A stretch of DNA of 64,000 nt from Acanthosepion esculentum (lineage: Eukaryota; Mollusca; Cephalopoda; Sepiida; Sepiidae): contig OZ038480.1 in assembly GCA_964036315.1 (NCBI GenBank), forward strand, positions 6,859,703 through 6,923,702. The letters run 5' to 3'. Numbering within the stretch: the first letter of the stretch is position 1; each line of letters starts with the position of its first letter. Positions 1 to 12,204 of this stretch are shown in pieces. A program made the translations under genes and the position numbers. The notes below the pieces were generated by a model. The model searched no databases. It was not told the origin of the DNA and worked only from the letters and a program-made list of their open reading frames with translations.

Positions 1-145
1 CAAAGAAATCCTCCTGTCTTGCAATACTCTGCTCAGCTTTTGGAATGTGTCCTTGGCCATGCCAATATGTCTACGGATCTCGGCATTGCACTTACCATCC
101 TCTGTCAAGATGCTTCCCAGATATTTAAACTTTTGCGTCTGCTAG
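1..145 (-). pseudogene. Non-LTR retrotransposon reverse-transcriptase fragment (RTE-like)
   Basis: Read on the minus strand, the first ~135 bases translate without a stop into a segment containing KFKYLGSILTEDGKCNAEIR, followed by a stretch ending in KLSRVLQDRRISL. This FKYLGS...DG...EI+RRI pattern is the conserved region just downstream of the polymerase active site in RTE-like and related LINE reverse transcriptases. The fragment is cut by the window edge on its 3' side and degrades into stops beyond about position 145. It is a dead, truncated copy. The same kind of element supplies the 3' fragment at 49.6-50.1 kb. Clade assignment is from memory of the motif and could be wrong; the LINE identity is fairly sure. 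Confidence 0.75.
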
Positions 146-415
146 ATTCTTGTGCTCCTGACCTAAAAAGCCAAATTGAAGACGCTCTAAATTTTATACA
201 ACCTATGTTTGTTCCATTTAACATGAGACATTAGTTTTAATCTGAGAAGACATTTATCATAGTGAGGAACGTGTCTCATAATTGTTCTATGTGTGTTATT
301 TTCATCTTCAACATGCATTCGAATCTAAAGGGACAAAATAGGGGAAAATATCAGGGCAAGATTTTGTTAAAAAAGTAGACATTTTAAATATTTTGATGTC
401 TATAAGTTTAGCTTA

Positions 416-721
416 GTGTAGCACAGGGAGTCGGCAAGCTCCAGCCATATTCAGCCCATGAAAGATTTTTGACTGGCCCGCCAAATTAACTATAGTAAGG
501 AATTGTCATTTTTTTATTCTTTGTGTTAGTAAAATAAGGAACCATGTTTAAATAATATAACACTAACTTTGTTGTTTTTTCTTTAAACCTCCAGACAAAG
601 GCAGCTTTCTGGACAGAGCGGTCTGAGATCAAGACAATTTATTATAGTACATTTGATATCATGTCCCTCCTCCAAAATCTGGTCCACAATATCCAAAAGG
701 TTGCCAAACCCTGGTGTAGCA
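416..721. mobile_element. Non-autonomous hAT-type DNA transposon with 8-bp TSD
   Basis: The element runs 424-713 (290 bp). It starts CAGGGAGTCGGCAAGCT and ends AAGGTTGCCAAACCCTG, so the termini are imperfect inverted repeats sharing CAGGG and GGCAA. It is flanked by an exact 8-bp direct repeat GTGTAGCA at 416-423 and 714-721, the target-duplication length typical of hAT transposons. The CAGGG...GGCAA terminus also fits hAT/Charlie-type ends. There is no coding capacity, so it is a MITE that needed transposase from elsewhere. Confidence 0.8.
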
Positions 722-1894
722 CAAAGGTTTATTCTGATGATATAATGTTAGGAAGACTGTGTAACACCAATGTTTCAAGTGAGGATTAGCTGTCTGCCTA
801 GAAAATAGGCATTTGAAATCTTTGTTTTTTTTTTTTTATATCTATAAGGTTTAACAGTACAGTAAAAAAAAAACTTAATATGATGAAATAGTGATAGGAG
901 GACTGTGTAACACCAATCTTTTCTTTGAAAATGCTAGTTTTATACCTGGGCTTGAATATCAATTCTATAACACAGGTGAAAAATTAATCACTATTGTTCA
1001 TGTTCGTAGTAGGAATTGATTCAATACATGGTTTCCGTCTACGATATCTGCAGGTCCAAGGGCAGATAATTACTCCTTTATCTAAGAAGGAAGTAACCAA
1101 AATATCAACAACTATTTCAACCAAGAGGCAGGTGTATTTTCACAAGTTTATCACATTTAAATTATCCTTCCCTCTCTTTGTCACTATATTTCTTTCTGAA
1201 AAATCTTTTTTTTTTACCTCCTCTATTCCCTTTCATTCCTTTTCTCTCTTTATGATTTCCCCTTCTCCAATAAAACACTGTTGTTTCTTGCTTGTTTTCT
1301 TGTTTTTCTCTTTTCTTTCTTCTGTCACTCACCCACAATACGACAGATGACAACTAAACAAAATTTTGAAGAGAAATTCAACTGTGATTACATCATTTTT
1401 CTATGTCAGTGAAATTAGACCTTTTTGTGCAAAGGTCATATTCCAAAGTGAGTTATCAAGGAAATGATTGCCATTACATTTAAGTTCACAGTCCACTGTC
1501 AATTCAAACAACAAATGTCACATGAAAAAGGAACAGCTTAGGCAGATGATAAAAGTTTGATTTCTCCAGTGGAAAATTTAAAATGGCCAAAATACAACGG
1601 AACTGACTTTGGAACATATAAAAGGAACTAAATTTACCTTACAAATATCTATGTTTCGTTGCTTGTTTCTGAATAAGGCTGTCTAGTAGAGGGGGGCTAG
1701 CTAATACCTGTTGGAGACAGGTACATTTCTGTTTGTTCAACACACACAGAGTCCACCTGTGGTTTATACTGCTACTATACTGATTAGATCTTAGTTACAG
1801 TTGCTGTTAGAGAGCACATAATCTGACACAACAACCATTGATGACTTCCATACCATTTCATTTACAAGACTTGGGTCAACCTGTAATATGGTTT
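722..1894. other. Unassigned AT-rich stretch
   Basis: No gene is recognised. A short duplication is visible: a segment around 735-770 ending in GACTGTGTAACACCAAT recurs around 882-921. An open frame of 118 codons at 994-1350 has no recognisable domain and ends in a low-complexity Phe/Ser run from a pyrimidine-rich tract, so it is not called as a gene. Confidence 0.5.
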
Positions 1895-2035
1895 TCAGAT
1901 ACTTACCAATGGTGTCACATACCGTGATTGTTTCCCCAGGGCAATATATCACCTCACTGACAAATCAACCATGAACCCAGGCCTCATGGTTGGAAAACCA
2001 ATGTTCTAACCACTTAGCTACACATGCATTGACCT
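1895..2035 (-). mobile_element. tRNA-derived SINE
   Basis: On the minus strand the sequence starts with a tRNA-like head. There is an A-box-like TAGCTAAGTGG (2010-2020) followed by TTAGAACATTGG, then a degenerate B-box-like GGGTTCATGGTTG near 1967-1979. The non-tRNA body then continues to about 1895. Spacing of the two boxes is that of an internal Pol III promoter. The B box is imperfect, so this copy is probably inactive. Confidence 0.6.
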
Positions 2036-4090
2036 TATAAATTATTGGTTATTTCAAAGACAATTTTTAACTTCTGCAAATACTGTAGTCTCATCTATGG
2101 TAATGAATGGATTAGGTATGGATTAATTGGTCTGGAGAAACATTTGAATGCCTTTAATAAATAATTGAATTGGAACGATTATATTGAATCAATTGCTATG
2201 TCTGCTGCTAGAAAAGTTGGTTCACTGTGTCATGAGAGACAATTTTTCTAGACAGAATCTATCTTGTGCTTTTGTAAGTCAGCCATTCATCCATGCATTG
2301 GCACATCTAGTCTGGTCCTTCTGCTATACATCTAGAGATTCTTGATAAAATCCAAAGAATCTGCAATGATATTGGACCTGGCATCTTAGTTTTAATCCCT
2401 TTCCCACTGCCTTAATGTGTCTTCCCTCTACCTTTTCTATAAATATTTTCATGGCAATTGTTTTAATGAGCTTTCCTCTTTGGTACCTTGACTTCAAGAA
2501 TTTAAGCAAAGTATTAGTTTGGCAGTTAGGTCTCATCATTTTACTGATTAAATTGTTAATTGTATCGTGTTCTCTTCTAATAGTTTCTTCTCTCTCCCTT
2601 TGCCCGTGGAACTCTCCTTCAGCTTCTTGCTTTCCTACCATCTACAATCTCCCAAAATTTAAATCCTTATCTTCTGTATCCTTGAATCCTGCTCTTTTTC
2701 TTTTTTCTCCTTTCTCCTCGGTAATGTTTTCTGTTTCTTTCACTCTCAGCAATCCCCCTGCATCTTAGTGACTTTATCACCTTGATTGGGGTGAAATAAT
2801 TAAAAGAAAAAACACAATATTATAAAATCTGCCAATTACAATGTTGCTATTCTAAAATTGATACTGCTTATAAAATTAAATTAATTTGATTTTCAGCTTT
2901 GAGTTTATCTGTTAGATGTTAAATTCAGAGATAGGCAACTCAGACTTAATCTAATTTTTTACAAACCAAGAAACATTACTTTTCTCTGACAACGATTCTA
3001 ATTTTGTTTTTGTATTCTCAATATCAAACCTGGTCTAAACAAATGTATCTATAAATTAATGCTTGTACCATATTTGATATATTAGCTTAGCTGTTCCCAG
3101 CATTGAGTTTAAAATGTAAATAACCTTACATTTTATCTTCTAGAAAGAGTTTCCTCTCATTGCATATTGCATTCTGCAGGTTGTGTAGATTTTTGCAGAT
3201 GTTGATATTGACTAGACGCTGTCAATATTGACAATGGGTGTAACAGCTTTGCCACTACTACCCGAGTAGTGTAAATACAGAGACTTATAGAAAAGTTAAT
3301 AATCCATATGTTCACTCACTCTTGTCTTGGTCTGTTTTTGTCAATTACCATAGCAAATCATTTATGTCAGGATATCTGATGATCACATAATTTGCAGGGA
3401 AGAAGTGAGTTTATGTCTTTGTGAAGTAAATATAAATAGTATGTTGGAATTCAAATTTAATCTGATGATTTTGTTTTGCATGTTAATGATCACTGCACAA
3501 TGTTGCATCTTCCTTGATATAATTTGATGTGAATAAAACTTTCGTATTCACTGAAATGAGTTTCCATCTGACTTCCCTTGATCGGAGACAAGCAGCATTT
3601 TAAAAAGTATTAAGTCTTTTCTTTATACACATTGATTTTTCAATTTTTACAAATATGATTTAACTTCCACTGTACTGACTGAATAAAAAATTATTTTATT
3701 TTATTTTTTTTCAGCCTTGAGGACATTGAAGTGATTTCTGTTTGATTATTAAAAAAAGAAGTTGTTTCTGCATGTTTAAGAAATGACAGGTGCTTTATTT
3801 AAAGAATGAATCTTGCCAATTTAATTCTAAAATAATGCATAAAAAGCAAAAACCAAATAAAAACTAGTCAGCTTGAACTTCTTGTTTGTTCTTCAATTCC
3901 ATAATACTGTAGTTCTCAAGCTCCCAGGTCAGATTCTGCTCCCTACCCTCTCAACTACTCCCTAATTCTGAAATATCATTTTGTCAATTTTTCATCATTA
4001 TATTCATAGATAATGACTAAATGCCTCCTCAATTCTTCTTCTAATTAAAATATACCACCCCCTGATGAGAGCTAAGTGCCTTCTATTTGA
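2036..4090. other. Unassigned intergenic or intronic DNA
   Basis: AT-rich sequence without a recognisable gene, RNA or transposon terminus. Overlapping open frames on both strands at 2324-2768 have no conserved motif. Confidence 0.5.
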
Positions 4091-4097
4091 GAACAAG

Positions 4098-4235
4098 TTG
4101 GGCACCCCAAGGCGGTGTAATGCTTAGCATGCTTGTCTTGCTAGATCAATTACAACTGAGTAGTGAATTCGATCCTCACTGGACACCCCATGCTTTCGGT
4201 CTTGTGCCACATCTAAGCTACGCTTGGAAAATCAC
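4098..4235 (+). mobile_element. tRNA-derived SINE, same family as 60561-60672
   Basis: A tRNA-like segment with a B-box-like AATTCGATCCT at 4167-4177 is followed by a body containing CTTGTGCCACATCTAAGC. The second copy at 60.6 kb shares ATCAATTACAACTGAGTA, the B box and the GTGCCACATCTAAGCTA body, which defines this as a dispersed family. The A box is poorly preserved here. Confidence 0.6.
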
Positions 4236-4870
4236 TATTTGAGAACCGGTGCTTTATAACTGAAAATTCAAAATCAGAAATCGTAAATAATAATTCTAAA
4301 GATAGAAGCAGAAAAATCATTAAAATAAAAAAGTCTAAGTCTGTGCAAATTTTCCAGAAAAAATTAGTTTTCAACTGACAGTCTAAATATTCAGTTTCTG
4401 GCTTTCAAAACAACTGCTGTTATGTTTTGCACACACCTGCAAACTAATTTTTAAAATTCCAAAGGGCTGATATAATAATCTTATAAAATACCTTTAATAT
4501 TCATTCTAAAATATAATTCATTATAATAAGCGTAAACCTTGCCAAAAGGAGTGAAACATTTCATCGCAGCAAACAGAGTTTCTATTTAATCTTCTTGGAA
4601 AGCTAAAAAATGACATGTGTCATCCAGGTGTCAAATTTCATGCAGCAAATAATTCAAATTTCTAAATGTATCAAGTGACATGTATAAAGTTTAGAGAATC
4701 TACAATGTAAAGTAGCTTCCTTAATAAATGAACTTGATGGAAAGTGAATTTTTTAATTTCCTGACTGGAGTGATTTAAAAAATCTAAGAAATGTGGACAA
4801 CTTCATCAATGAAGAATTTGACCAAACTTTTCAAATTTCCTCAATATTTGGATAGCATCATGTATATTTC

Positions 4871-4872
<2 letters not shown>

Positions 4873-4932
<60 letters not shown>

Positions 4933-5061
4933 AAATATAGTCTTAAAGTGTGCTATATTTATGGGATAAAGTGGTCAATATCAGAGATAGAGCGTGTGTA
5001 AATATAAAAGTGCACTAGCATGAAACAGACTGTTGCCTCTAAGTGCTGACTTCCATGTACA

Positions 5062-5110
<49 letters not shown>

Positions 5111-5252
5111 CTCTGTCTAACCACATTAAGCACTGTTTTGTTTACACCTTATATTAAATTGAGTAAATATTTATTCGCTTACCTATATATGCATGCTAAC
5201 ACATATATATACAGTTGCTAGTATCTAGTTATTTGATTTATCCACATTAATA

Positions 5253-5296
<44 letters not shown>
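4873..5296. repeat. Three TA microsatellites flanking a rearranged dispersed repeat
   Basis: Long (TA)n runs lie at about 4873-4929, 5065-5109 and 5255-5296. Between the first two, 4935-5064 carries a dispersed repeat also seen at 13.06, 13.88 and 19.74 kb. In this copy the distal half is inverted relative to the proximal half (CACTAGCATGAAACAGACTG ... CACTTTTATA). It therefore reads as a head-to-head arrangement abutting the microsatellites. Confidence 0.75.
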
Positions 5297-5299
<3 letters not shown>

Positions 5300-5830
5300 T
5301 AATTAAAAACAACTGACAATGTACTGTGATTAATTTTTTTATTTAATTTTTCTTTTTTTCTGGACGTAAATTATATAAAAAATGTTTTATATATTTGGGT
5401 GCTTTAAGCTTTACTTTTAGCCATTATCAAAGATGATTTTATTTTTACTTTCAACTGAGTATATGGATTGTTTTATGTATGCACTTAGAGTTATAGGAAT
5501 GTTTTATTTTCCAAACACGGTCAGTACACTGTGACCATGTTCGTAGTTGATATTAGTGAGTGTTGTCTTTTCTTTTTTCTTAATAATGCTTCCATTATTT
5601 CTAGCTTTTTTTACATGTGGATGATGCTATTATATTTGTATTATCAACGTGTATGTTGTGGATGGAGTTTTGTAGGTCATCATATGTATTTAATTGAGCT
5701 ATGGTCAGGGAGATGTAATGTGTGTCTTCTTGTTAGACATGTTGTAGTATATCCAATATAATGATTTATGAATTTGAATTGATCAGAAACATGTGAATTT
5801 GTAAATAATATTGGATGCTGTCCATATATA
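5297..5830. other. Unassigned AT-rich stretch
   Basis: Nothing recognisable. A 76-codon open frame at 5531-5761 shows no known domain. Confidence 0.5.
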
Positions 5831-5902
5831 TAAACACTTAGTTTAAGAGTAGTTTCCCTGATGGAAAAGAAAGGAATATAGGTTCAATTCCTGTCAGGAG
5901 GC
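5831..5902 (+). mobile_element. tRNA-like sequence (tRNA pseudogene or SINE head)
   Basis: A-box TAGTTTAAGAG (5839-5849) and B-box GGTTCAATTCC (5881-5891) both match the Pol III internal-promoter consensus. The T arm folds as ATAGG-TTCAATT-CCTGT with one wobble. No matching 5' acceptor strand is found, and the anticodon arm is irregular. A T run follows at 5906-5915 and could act as a Pol III stop. A working tRNA is unlikely; a SINE or tRNA relic is the best reading. Confidence 0.55.
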
Positions 5903-5915
5903 ATTTTTTTTTTAG

Positions 5916-7440
5916 TAGGAAGCCTTGATTTCTCGGCCAATAGTCATTAATTTTACTGTTTAAAACAAAAACAGGTCTTTCATTCATATCACACACCTTA
6001 TTCATTAAAACTATTTTAACATTAACGTTCTACCTTTAGTGGCTCTTGAGCCTTTTATTGAGTAAACTTTAGTATGAAAAATATATTCTCATTGCTTAAG
6101 AAGATTATGCCATCTTGAATATTGAAGACTAGAAAAGCATCTGTATTTTCTGATTCCTTGGCTAAAATCACAGATAAAGTGCAAAAAAAAAATGGCGTCT
6201 AATCTGAAGCTGTAATATAAATGGTAGCAGGGGGTCTGTTTCTGTAGGAAAACAAACAGGTCATTCCCTCACCTCGCCACTTACACACATTTGGGTCAAC
6301 AGGTTATTTTCACTTATACTCAGTAAAAGATAATGGTGTTGTAAGATTGTTTTATGCAGCCTCTATGTTTATGTGTTCTTATAAAAAAGAATGTATAATT
6401 GTTGGCTGGTGTTTGTGCAATAGGATTACAAGGAAGATATATTCCAATAAATCCATTTTTTTTTCTGCTCTCTCTCTTTCTCTCTCTCTCTTATTGTTGG
6501 CAAAGTAGAACCTTCCCCAGCTTTCCTTCCAAATGTGGCAGTGGATGTCCCTAACAGGTATTCATGAATCTTGAATGTTTTATTTATTAGAACAAAATAA
6601 GCAGTTCTACAAAAGAAACAGTGAATTGGTGGCAGTAAAGTGAGTAAATTGCCAATAAAAATAGACACATTTTGGTTGCTGCCAGAATTACAAACAAATT
6701 ATTTGCAGTGAAACAAAACAAGAAATCCTGAAGACAAGTCAACACTATTACTGTTTAGTGGCATTGGTAATTAATCATAATCATAATTAACGTAGTAATA
6801 ACAAGTAAAATTTCAAACTGCACTTTATTGACTTTTTTACAATAATAAACTTACATGTAAGTTGATTTTCAAAAATGTAACTTTGCATAATAAGCAGAAT
6901 TATTATTTAAATGTCGAAATGGGCATATATCTGATCGAGAGAAAGTTAATAGATTTTAATAAATATTAGTCACAGTTTAGAGGAGAAAAGGAAGCAGAAA
7001 CATATTCCCTTAGGGAAGCTGCCAAATAATTTATGTTGTTGATGAGTATTTTGATCTATAATTGCTTCAGTTATCATTCTGGGAGGAGAGAGTCATTTGG
7101 CATAAATTTATGTTGATGAATTGGCATCTTTTGAATTGACTAACTACAACCTGCTGCAAAGTATTTATCTGTTTTAAAGGATATTGACTCAAAGGTTTTG
7201 GGATTTACTTTGAACCAACAATGATTGATCAAAAATTTTCTTTTTCTACTCTGTAATTTGTTTTCTACTATGTCCACAAATTCATAAATTTATTTTACAT
7301 TTTATTTTTGATGGCTTTTTTCTTGGACTTCTGTTCTGATGTATCATGTTGATCGTCTTTTTAGCATGTATCAGAGTTAGCTCCTCCTCAGTTCCTTAAT
7401 CCTTCAACAGGGGTCTCTCTCCCCTGATTATAAATACTGA
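5916..7440. other. Unassigned AT-rich stretch
   Basis: No gene, RNA or transposon end recognised. A short CT-rich tract lies at about 6463-6492. Confidence 0.5.
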
Positions 7441-7727
<287 letters not shown>

Positions 7728-7877
7728 TCACCAAACACGGGCTCCTCAGAAAGAGTCAAGTGTACATACTGCAAGCTACCAAACACATACTTACATCCAC
7801 AGCGTTTCTTTGACTTATTTTCTTCAGCGATTGTAATTTCTTTTTCAATAAGAAATATCTATTTCACTTCATGCTAT

Positions 7878-8886
7878 TGTTGCGGACCCGTTAGCGGTGC
7901 AGATCTGGCTTAAGAAAATAAGGCCTTGTGCCAGACACCGCACACGACTACCGAATCCACAAACAAAGTAAAAAAAAGAAAATATATAAGACGTGTTCTT
8001 TTTACTGTACAAACGTACAAGGTAAAAATAAGTAGACAGGCAAGACGACGAAAAGTAAAGGAACAAACATAAAATTTTATTAGTGTTTAACAAGTAAACT
8101 GTTTACAGTGGAGACCATCAGTAAAGTTACTGGAAATGTTGTAGTAATGTAATTAAATTGTCTTCAGTGGAGACCTTCAGTAAGTTACTGGAAATGTGAA
8201 AGCAATGGAAAGGCCGTGTCAAGTAGTCACAAAAGATAGGTAAGGTTCCGCGCCAAAATTTAAATTCAAGATGGCTAAGGCGGGAAAAGTTCCTCAGGAA
8301 GAAAGTTCAGAAAGTCAGTTATAATGAATAATAAACATACACGGCAAAGAAAAATACTCACTGCGAGAGTTTGTAATTGTGAGTGTAATGTAATCTTTTT
8401 AAGGTAACTGGTTCTGAAAGGACAGAGTTCGAAGAGTATGAAAATTCTTGTTCTTCAGGTTGAAAGTTTCACAGATCTCTGTTCCTGGAAGTAGGCGGCT
8501 CGAAAAAAATGTTCGCTTCAGAACGAAAAATTCGTCATCGTAAGAGGTAATGTGACGACAGTGTCGTATGTGTTAAAGGTACAGCGACGAGCCATGAGGG
8601 ACAAGGCTATGTTTGCTAGTAAAATATCCCTGTCGGTATATATGGTTGACCGGCGAGAGATAAGTGAGTCGTCTACCTGGTTCAAACGAACCTGGGACGA
8701 CTGATTTTGAAAAGCCAATTTGTCGTGACGTCAGACCAAAAAGGCGCGCGAAAAATGAACAGCAGCAGCTTCCTCACTTTCGGCTAAGAACAACGGTTTA
8801 CTACTATTACCAGCCGAAAGTGAAAGGAAGTGGTGAAAACTCGCGCGTGCGTCAAATTGAAGGTGGAGATAGCGTGCTATCCACAC
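7878..8886 (-). mobile_element. Possible LTR-like element; right boundary uncertain
   Basis: The left edge TGTTGCGGACCCG resembles the 3' edges of LTRs elsewhere in the window (TGTTGCGGGGCC at 16659, TGTAGCGGACC at 38085 and 50566). A CA end followed by CTAT at 8887 would match the CTAT preceding 7878 as a 4-bp TSD, but such a short match could be chance. No PBS, PPT or pol sequence is seen. Confidence 0.3.
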
Positions 8887-8889
8887 TAT

Positions 8890-11809
8890 CTTCAAAGAGG
8901 AAGATTTTGTATCATTTTTTTAAAAATAATTATTTCAACTGTTATTAAAACCACAACTTTGTCTCGTTCTTTTGTACCCGCGTTGTTTGAATTTAATTTC
9001 AATCTTTTCTTTTCACTCAATTTCGACGAGGTTATAATTTTGTTGGTGAAAGTAAAGATAATCTGGAGTTAATTCCACCACATCAGCATGTCCCATTATC
9101 ATTATTAGTAGTATTTTATATTGCATCAGAATGGAGATGTATGAATTAAAAATGATAGAAGCATCTTTTACAGTTTTATTTATTTATTTTTTTATTTATC
9201 TGTTTTTACTAACGATCGGCTAGATTTGCGAAGATTGAAAAGGTAAAGAAATAAAATCAGCAATTTCGCATTTATTTGATTTCAAGCACAAGAAAAAATA
9301 GTGTTACTGAGAGGACATATGCATAATATACAGTTTCCGCCCAGAATTTATCTAGTCAACAAATATTAATCCAAAATCGCCTAGTCACTGGTTATTGCCT
9401 TAAGTCATTTCAAATTACTTCTCTCGAAACTTTACTCATTTTTCCCAACATGACTTTCACTTTTCAAAACTGTCCTCTTTCGGAATTGCTAACAACTGCA
9501 TTGCCATGTTCTCCTTAATCTCGTCCACGGAGTTTCAACAATGATGTTAGCTTTGAGAAAAAAATCAGAAATCATTGGGAACCAAATCTGAAGGGAGAGC
9601 AACTGGTCTACCGCAGAAAGAAATGAAAACCTACTGCGGGAAAAAAATCTGCGTCGTTAGTCATTTATCGAAAGATACATGATCGCCTAAGCGTGTATCG
9701 CGCATGACACATAACTGATTGACTGACTGAGTTGTTTGTGAAAGTTTGTCAGAAAATTAGAGATACTGACCCTGATTTTGAACGTTTTAGGAAACATAAG
9801 ATTTATCTCATCTCAATTTGTCTAAACAAAGCAGAAGCCCAGCAATGCCTGTGAAGCATCGACTTTCTCGACGCCTTTTAACAGTCGAACGAATTGAAGT
9901 AAGTGAACATTTTGTTGACAATAATTATAATTATTTTTATGAGCCTAACATAATTGTATTTAGAATTTGTTATCTTGCCTAAGTGTTAGGTGCACAAATG
10001 GCAATTTTGTATTGTGTGCTATTATTATTTTTATGTAAGTTAATAAATATAAATTTCTTTCAAATTTCACACCGGAGCAAGAGTCTTCTTGTGTTTTTCG
10101 TTTTTTGCATCATTCATAATATTCGGGATAAGGGATTTGACGTTCTCTCTTCTTTTCCACTTCAACAAAAATCTTATTCAAAAAAGACTAGGCGAACAGG
10201 ATTGCCCTTGCACCTGAGCCCGAAAACAGACTATTTAATTCACTAGAGAACGAATGTCAACAGCCTATTTCTTTATCAAAGGTTACGCACTGCTTAACCC
10301 CGAGCTGTTGTTTTCGTTATGCATCAAGTATATTGAGAGAAAAAGTGGTTTCTTTTTAAAGGTCGCAAAACAACTGTAATATTTGAGGCATTATCAAAAC
10401 ACATTGGTCAGTTAAGTTTTTGTTACTACTTGATATTTATTAAAGTTTTTCTAATACAGCACCAGGCTAAACGAGAGAGAAGAAAGATTGTGTTGTGCTA
10501 AATCTGTTAGATGGGGAGAAGCTGCTTAAAAAAATCAGCATTATGAATTCTGACTATTTACCTGAGCTCAAACACCAATCTTCTACATTGGTGGATGAAA
10601 ATTGACAAATATATCAGTTAGTATGTCTCGCCCTTTCTTGGGACAATTCAGTTTAACGGAAACTTTGAATATACAACCTTCTCTGAGGGTTGAGATCGAG
10701 TCAAGATTGTACGCGGACTAGATTTTGAAAAAAAAATTATAATAACCAATTTTTTTTTTTAACCTGCCCTCCACCATCAGCGAATATGCATAAAACATGA
10801 TGGAACGACGCCTGATATTTTTGTTCAGTTGGCCCACCAATAACACTCGCTGCATTGTGTCAAAGGGTACAGAGGTATGTGTTAACACCCAAGGAAGATA
10901 TATATAGTGTATTAATATCGGGTCTGAATAATGTTGACAAAACATTTATTTTGGAATCTGTGTACATATTGATCTGTAAGTATTGATTTGTATTGGCCAT
11001 TTACTGCAATACAATCACATTGTGTAAATCGAAACACAACATCATGTTTTTGCAATTTTTTTCCGTCAAAATGTTTTACAGACATAACCTCAAAATATGG
11101 TATGATTTATATGTTGCTAATCTCAATTAGGTCGGTCCTAAATATTCTTGGCAAAGGTATGAATCGATCCATCTCTTCTCTTTTCAGCTATGTGTTAAAT
11201 AGCAATGTAGACTGGAGTCTCTTGCCTTAGTCTAGGGGAAGGATAGAATTCAAAATCTGTTTGATGTTGAGCTGGCAACTCACCCCATAAAAAAACCTAT
11301 AGCAGCAACACCTAGCGTAGTGAGGCTGTAGCAATGTACTCCATAGAGATATCTAATGGCACGAAGGAGGAAAGAAGGGAAAACAACAAATTATAGAAAT
11401 GCTCGCGTACTTTTTATTAAAATTCTAAATGTATAGCAATAATTTAAGTTTTTTAAATTTCATTTTGGTTTTAATTGCAAGAAAATAGTATAAAGTTATC
11501 TGTAAAAAGGGTAAAATTGAAATTACTTTTGCATACTTAAAGTAAGTTTAACGAATTAATTTTTATTTTAATATCAATTTTTGTCGTCCAAAGTTAACTT
11601 TGTTTACATTAGGATTGATGTCAGAAAAAATTATGCTTGCAATTAAAGATTTGCCGGAAATTAATTATTTCGTCGAAAATAGTTTGATTATTTCGCTGGA
11701 TTTGAAAAAAAATATCACTGATTTTTATTTAAAATATCGTGAAAAATACCTTTATTTAGAGCGCGTATATGTTACCTTGCAGCAGCTAAGTTCAAAAGTC
11801 GAGGACTGT
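8890..11809. other. Unassigned stretch
   Basis: No recognisable domain in any open frame. A short ATG-started frame with a donor-like GTAAGT at 9845-9904 is discussed as a weak observation. Around 11.16-11.36 kb the sequence looks like an old dispersed repeat, but no family can be named. Confidence 0.4.
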
Positions 11810-11917
11810 ACATTATTTACATTATTCGGACTATTTCCTCATCTTTCTCGCCATATTTATTACAACGTTTCGGCCGTTGTACGCTCCGGCCTTCTTCAGG
11901 TGGTTGGAATGTCGAAC
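11810..11917 (-). repeat. Dispersed repeat with hammerhead-like core
   Basis: The minus strand contains CTGAAGA (11893-11899), then a potential GGCCG/CGGCC stem, then GAAAC (11867-11871). It continues through a segment reading GACAAAGATGAGGA-like to TTATTTACATTATTCGG. The same layout occurs at 51840-51925 (+), 52770-52866 (-) and 53325-53420 (+). It adjoins the palindrome at 11918. Confidence 0.65.
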
Positions 11918-12204
11918 TGAACCCTTTATTTCGCTCACCGGGGTAGACTGTTCTAGTTCCACGTGCCATGTTTTAATGGATGTCAATTATCAGTTATCTC
12001 CTTGTTAATTTCCCTCTGAAAGTTCTCCACCGCCTTAACCGGGTATTGAACTCACACTTTTTGGGTCCTGTCACTGGATCTAACTAACAAGTGGAGAACT
12101 TTCAGAGGGAAAAATAAACAGGAGATAACTGATAACTGACATCCATTAAAACATGGCACATGGAACTAGAACAGTCTACCCCAGTGAGCGAAATAAAGGG
12201 TTCA
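11918..12204. repeat. Long near-perfect inverted repeat (113-bp arms, 60-bp spacer)
   Basis: The left arm 11918-12030 is nearly the exact reverse complement of the right arm 12091-12204. Both outer ends read TGAACCCTTTATTTCGCTCA and both inner ends GAAAGTTCTCCAC. The spacer 12031-12090, read in reverse, carries a B-box-like AGTTCAATACC. The arm sequence is one half of a dispersed repeat also present singly at 51632-51825, so this is an inverted duplication of that repeat. It sits at the broken end of a Tc1 element. Confidence 0.85.

Noticed and set aside
5831..5902. Functional tRNA gene
   Set aside because: No pairing acceptor stem and an irregular anticodon arm, despite good A and B boxes.
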